Positions 60,720 through 64,000 of a stretch of DNA of 64,000 nucleotides are shown here, in pieces (the stretch's first letter is position 1; every line of letters starts with the position of its first letter). Origin of the DNA: Mesorhizobium sp. WSM3862 (GTDB lineage Bacteria; Pseudomonadota; Alphaproteobacteria; Rhizobiales; Rhizobiaceae). Where the stretch lies: assembly GCF_002294985.1 (NCBI RefSeq), contig NZ_NSGE01000003.1, positions 186,001-250,000 of the forward strand, in the 5' to 3' direction. Both the position numbers and the translations under genes were made by a program. Below the pieces are notes generated by a model that made no database searches, had not been told where the DNA came from, and worked only from the letters and a program-made list of their open reading frames with translations.

Positions 60720-62252
60720 TCAAGAAACGAGATTTTGGCGAGCCAAAAGCTCGTCGATCGTCGCCTGCAGGGCGGGCGCGTAGGGCCGGCTGGTCATGGT
60801 CAGGCGGCGGAACACGGGAGCCTCTTCGAACTGCGCGTCGATGTAGATATGCCCGGCGCGCAGATCCTGCGCGTTGTTGAGCTGCGGGTCGAAGCGGCAT
60901 TTGAAGCCGAGGATGTCGCCGTTCGTCTCGGCCTTGGCGAGGATATCGTGCACGGTGTTGACTACCGACTGGATGGTCTGGGTGGTCAGGTTGAACTTGC
61001 CCAGGAACTGCCGCAGCGTACGAAGGCAGGTGAGCTCGATGAAATCGCGGCCGCGCACCTTGTGATACTGCTGCCAGATCGTCTGGTCCGACAGGTTGTC
61101 GGTGCCGATATAGACGAAGCCGCCATCGGCGATGGCGAAATCGTCGCCGCTGTCGCCGCGCACGATGATCCCGCCTTGGGCGGCCAGGATTTCCTGCCCC
61201 TCGGTCGAGCCGTCGGTGAGCGAGAAGCGATAGTTCTGCTCCGGCCCCACAATTCCGTAGAGCGCCTGGTTGGCCCAGGAGCGGAACGGCCGGCCGTCAT
61301 TCTCATAGTCGCGGCGCACGGCAACGCCGGCGATCCGAGGCGCGGCGGGGCGGGTGACGACATCGCCGGACGCGTCGAGGCGCTTGATGCCGGGCGTCAC
61401 CGGGATCAGCCGGTCGGAGGACAGGGTCTCGCGCCACTGGGTGAAGTTCGTCAGGCCGTTGGCGCCGTCGACGATCGCCACGGCGAGGATCTTGTTCAGC
61501 ACCTCCGGCAGCGCCGCGCAGACGGCGTTGGCGAGTTCCTCGACCGTCGCGGTCGCGGTCGGCAGTACCTTGCCGGCATCGACCCCGCCGCCGCTGAAGG
61601 TGACGGTGAGCGCGCCGGACAGATAGTTTCCGGGCGTGTCGATGACCAGCGAGGCGACCTTCTGCGCGTCGGGGCCGGTGCCCATCACGGCATGCGCGGT
61701 CGGCAGCACCTTGTTCGGATCGGCACCGCCACCGGTGAACGCGACGGCCGGCGCCACCGTCATGTTGGTCCCTTGAGTGGTAAGCGTCAGGCCGGTCATG
61801 GCACCGAATTGCTGGGTCGTGTAGCCGGGCACCAGGATCAGGCGCGGATAGACGCCGAGATCGGCGCCGGCATTGACGAAACCGTTGATGCCGGTGCCGG
61901 CGACCGACGAGCCGACGATGTTGGCGATGGTGGCGGCGATGTCGGCGCCCTCGGCGACGCGGTTGACCACGAGCTGTGCGGCGATCTGGTAGGGGCCGAG
62001 CTGTGCATTGATGCCCTCGACGGCGTCGACGAACAGCGAATCAGGATCGCAGAGCGCCAGCTTGGCCGTGTCATTGGAGTTCAGACGGACGGCGACACCG
62101 GCCGGGAACGCCGCGTCGAAGGCGGCCTGTGTCGCCGTCGCGGCCTTGGCGAAGGGCATGCAAATGCCGACGACGCTCATCAGCGCATTCGACGGCACGG
62201 CCGCCTCGTTGGTGTCACGGCGGATTGTGATCCCGAAGACGGGGTCGGTCAT
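60720..62252 (-). CDS. Phage tail sheath protein with an internal repeat insertion
   Basis: A 510-residue contractile-tail sheath protein. The N-terminal domain FGITIRRDTNEAAVPSNALM and the conserved C-terminal domain (NDGRPFRSWANQALYGIVGP, YKVRGRDFIELTCLRTLRQF-like region, and GHIYIDAQFEEAPVFRRLTM) match the family. Between about residues 160 and 245 lies an insertion with two related units, AFTGGGADPNKVLPTAHAV and TFSGGGVDAGKVLPTATAT, 47 codons apart. This resembles the Gly-rich beta repeats found on virion surface proteins. Sheath insertions are usually exposed outside. Good GGAGAG ribosome site. Confidence 0.92.
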   Translation of the reverse strand: MTDPVFGITIRRDTNEAAVPSNALMSVVGICMPFAKAATATQAAFDAAFPAGVAVRLNSNDTAKLALCDPDSLFVDAVEGINAQLGPYQIAAQLVVNRVAEGADIAATIANIVGSSVAGTGINGFVNAGADLGVYPRLILVPGYTTQQFGAMTGLTLTTQGTNMTVAPAVAFTGGGADPNKVLPTAHAVMGTGPDAQKVASLVIDTPGNYLSGALTVTFSGGGVDAGKVLPTATATVEELANAVCAALPEVLNKILAVAIVDGANGLTNFTQWRETLSSDRLIPVTPGIKRLDASGDVVTRPAAPRIAGVAVRRDYENDGRPFRSWANQALYGIVGPEQNYRFSLTDGSTEGQEILAAQGGIIVRGDSGDDFAIADGGFVYIGTDNLSDQTIWQQYHKVRGRDFIELTCLRTLRQFLGKFNLTTQTIQSVVNTVHDILAKAETNGDILGFKCRFDPQLNNAQDLRAGHIYIDAQFEEAPVFRRLTMTSRPYAPALQATIDELLARQNLVS

Positions 62253-62311
62253 GACAGTCTCTCCTGTGGGGTTGAAGTGCGGGCATAGAAATGCCCGCTG
62301 GAAGCGGGCGG

Positions 62312-62953
62312 TTATATGAGAGATCGAGACTTGAGCTGGCTACCTGGCCAGCCGCTCTCGAGATCGATAGCGTCGAGCCCGGCAAGATCAGCCGCGGCCA
62401 TGATCTCCACCGAAAGGGCTTTCGCTCGGCTGAAGCACCCTTGGACATGCCGACCGACAGCGATGCCGATTGCCTGCATCGTCGGCGCGTCGAGCGTGAC
62501 CCACACATTCGGTTGCGCCTCCCAATCGATCGTCTCGAGTTCGGGATCATTCTGGAATAGCGCGACCGCCCCGGTGATCTTGGCCTGACTGTTTGCGTCG
62601 GTGCGGACTGGCGCCCCACCGACCACGATTCCGCCTGTCTCGACCTGCCAGCGCTTGTCAGTCAAGGCGGCAAGCTTAAGGTCGCGAACGGCGGAAAACG
62701 GCAGATCAGCGACGACGTATCCAACGGTCGCCGTGCTATCCATGACTTCCCACTCTTCGATCGGCGCGAGCTGCCGCGTTTGCTTGGCCGGATCGAACGT
62801 CGGCGGCTGATCCACGAGCTTCAATCCGAAGCCTGCAGCGACAAGTTCGTCGTCGGTCAAGAGCCGAGCCGTCTCCGGCGTGTCCCCAATCCGCCAACCG
62901 GGATGCCCCTTGACCAAACGAGTGCCATCGATAAGTAGAACTAGAAATTGCAT
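62312..62953 (-). CDS. Phage protein with DUF4376 domain (tail-fibre associated)
   Basis: A 213-residue protein. The C-terminal half matches DUF4376: DKRWQVETGGIVVGGAPVRT, DANSQAKITGAVALFQNDPE and WEAQPNVWVTLDAPTMQAIG. The N-terminal half (FLVLLIDGTRLVKGHPGWRI) is variable. DUF4376 genes lie with tail fibre and fibre-assembly genes in many phages. It is between a fibre-like gene pair and the sheath gene; its exact task is unknown. Confidence 0.78.
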   Translation of the reverse strand: MQFLVLLIDGTRLVKGHPGWRIGDTPETARLLTDDELVAAGFGLKLVDQPPTFDPAKQTRQLAPIEEWEVMDSTATVGYVVADLPFSAVRDLKLAALTDKRWQVETGGIVVGGAPVRTDANSQAKITGAVALFQNDPELETIDWEAQPNVWVTLDAPTMQAIGIAVGRHVQGCFSRAKALSVEIMAAADLAGLDAIDLESGWPGSQLKSRSLI

Positions 62954-62980
62954 GGTTTCTCTCGGGGAAGGGGTGGGGAA

Positions 62981-63094
62981 ATGGCTGGCACAGCAATCCT
63001 GATCTTAGCGATCGTGATCGCTCTGATCCTTCTGGCGGGTTTTATAGGGTTTGCTTTCCTGCCACAGACGTATCCCGAAGACGGTTCGGACTAG
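62981..63094 (+). CDS. Candidate 37-residue membrane protein on the strand opposite the tail genes
   Basis: The ATG at 62981 is preceded by a G-rich ribosome-site-like stretch (GGAAGGGGTGGGGAA). The product starts MAGTAILILAIVIALILLAG and continues with FIGFAFLPQTYPEDGSD, one strong membrane helix and a short acidic tail. It exactly fills the 146-bp gap between two leftward tail genes. Unknown function; position in a prophage suggests a lysogenic conversion or exclusion peptide (guess). Confidence 0.5.
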   Translation: MAGTAILILAIVIALILLAGFIGFAFLPQTYPEDGSD

Positions 63095-63099
63095 ATGCC

Positions 63100-63843
63100 T
63101 CAAGGCTGAGGCTTGAACGAAACAGCGACGCCGGCGCTGTCCGCGACGGAGCCAGATGCCGTTGCGGTGATCGCCACTCCGGTTGCTGCGGAAGCGTAGG
63201 CTTTGTGTGCTCCGGTCACATAGTCGTTGCTGAGCGTATCTCGCTCGAAATCCTCGACAAGCTCGGACCATGCCCACCCATTGCCACCGGTGAGAGTTCC
63301 TCGGCCCATTGCGCAGCTGATAATCACGCCGCCATCGGCAACATCGAGGGACATATTGATCGGGGACGTGGCGTCACTGGCCGTTGCGAGAGGCGTAATG
63401 TCAGCGCCAAACAGACTGAACACTCCGAGATCAGGGCCACCTGATGCGCCAGCGGTAAGGCTGACCGATGCCGTTCCAGACGAGCCGGTATTGACCACTG
63501 CGGCAGCTATGCCTGCGCGGCTCTGCCCGCTCCCCAACTCAACAAGCGGGGTAAGCGCCACCCCCATGACATTGCCGGAAGAGAAGCTGCCGCCGTTGAA
63601 TTGTCCCCAAGCAACAACCATGACCCGTTGCTGACCGACCTCGGGCAGCGGAACGCCGGAGAAGGTGAAACCCGGATCACCCGCGCCGTGGTAGGCAACC
63701 GCGATGTCGGAACTCCACACAGGCTTCCAGATGCCGGCGACATCTGCGAAGCCCTTTCTCACCTTCTGCCAAACACCGGCACGCCTGGTCCATTTGGGGG
63801 CGATTGGCTTCCAGATACCGGCGTCCCTCGCAAACGCGGCCAT
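63100..63843 (-). CDS. Hypothetical phage tail/virion protein
   Basis: A 247-residue protein with no recognised family. The N-terminus has spaced Trp motifs (GIWKPIAPKW, GVWQKVRKGF, GIWKPVWSSD) seen in small phage tail-fibre or adhesin-associated proteins, followed by a long beta-rich, Gly/Ser/Ala-rich part without charge clusters, typical of surface beta structures. The ATG at 63843 is used. It lies directly behind the fibre-like gene. Confidence 0.65.
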   Translation of the reverse strand: MAAFARDAGIWKPIAPKWTRRAGVWQKVRKGFADVAGIWKPVWSSDIAVAYHGAGDPGFTFSGVPLPEVGQQRVMVVAWGQFNGGSFSSGNVMGVALTPLVELGSGQSRAGIAAAVVNTGSSGTASVSLTAGASGGPDLGVFSLFGADITPLATASDATSPINMSLDVADGGVIISCAMGRGTLTGGNGWAWSELVEDFERDTLSNDYVTGAHKAYASAATGVAITATASGSVADSAGVAVSFKPQP

Positions 63844-63845
63844 AC

Positions 63846-64000
63846 CTACACCTGAAACCAAACGTCGCCATCAACGCCACCGCTTGGCGCGGACGTCGAG
63901 ATCGTCAGCGATCGGCTCGCCATGGTCCCGATGCCGAGAATGGCTTTTGTCTGTGCAATGGATTGCGGGCGGGCGTAGTTGTCGCCGGTTCCGTCCGAAG
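63846..64000 (-). CDS. C-terminal end of a tail-fibre-like gene (truncated by window edge)
   Basis: The last 50 codons of a leftward gene running off the window. The visible end contains NYARPQSIAQTKAILGIGT and SAPSGGVDGDVWFQV, a Gly/Asp-Val-Trp ending that I associate with phage tail fibre and collar proteins. The rest of the protein is outside the window, so the family is tentative. It ends 2 bp before the next start on the same strand. Confidence 0.6.
   Translation of the reverse strand, partial: SDGTGDNYARPQSIAQTKAILGIGTMASRSLTISTSAPSGGVDGDVWFQV

Overview
The window reads as chromosomal DNA of a high-GC alphaproteobacterium of the Rhizobiales, most likely a Mesorhizobium or close relative. 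Support comes from a MucR/Ros zinc-finger regulator, a DUF768 protein (a family I know mainly from Mesorhizobium), DUF930, DUF1491, DUF2336, DUF5330 and DUF3606 proteins, a Rhizobium etli-type zinc asparaginase and a rhizobial betICAB-type operon. No rRNA, CRISPR array or complete insertion sequence was seen.

Region 1 (1-44,100) is ordinary core chromosome. It opens with the 3' end of a PBP1A gene, followed by a TonB-like DUF930 protein, a DUF1214/DUF1254 pair, a DUF2336 protein, DUF1491, a peptidoglycan-binding membrane protein overlapping a DivJ/PleC-type histidine kinase, SufE and MucR. Next come oligopeptidase B, a SET-domain protein, a three-domain AMP-ligase/carrier/acyltransferase fusion, two c-type cytochromes, Fe/Mn superoxide dismutase, a branched-chain aminotransferase, a haloacid dehalogenase, an L,D-transpeptidase, a MocR regulator divergent from paiB-lysE, and a HerA-like ATPase. 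Methylmalonyl-CoA mutase subunits (mutA-mutB) are followed by a frameshifted remnant of a Doc/Fic toxin. Then come a GreA-like factor, a Tat-exported beta-helix protein, asparaginase and a thiolase. The betI-betC-dehydratase-betA-betB operon (choline sulfate to glycine betaine) has a perfect inverted repeat in front of betI. Phosphomannomutase plus a ManC-epimerase fusion supply GDP-mannose.

Region 2 (44,151-53,391) begins with tRNA-Pro(CGG) and is a strip of small, loosely packed genes: a J-domain gene apparently split by a frameshift, an SRAP/HMCES protein, a cold-shock gene, two DUF3606-type proteins, a DUF768 protein, a lone LigD-type ATP-dependent DNA ligase coupled to a SnoaL-like gene, two paralogous 63-73 aa proteins, and several hairpins and duplicated palindromes. 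It looks like accessory DNA.

Region 3 (53,392-64,000 and beyond) is part of a prophage with a contractile tail, its late genes transcribed leftward: tail-fibre-like gene, DUF4376 protein, sheath, tube, assembly chaperone, tape measure, U, X and D. These are followed by a lysis cassette (GH108 muramidase with a C-terminal membrane anchor, a 36-aa membrane protein, overlapping Rz/Rz1-type spanins and a membrane/coiled-coil protein). It carries a CheY-like response regulator between tail genes, an inverted pair of intergenic repeats, a sheath protein with an internal repeat insertion and a 37-aa membrane protein on the opposite strand. Capsid, integrase and the right end lie outside the window.
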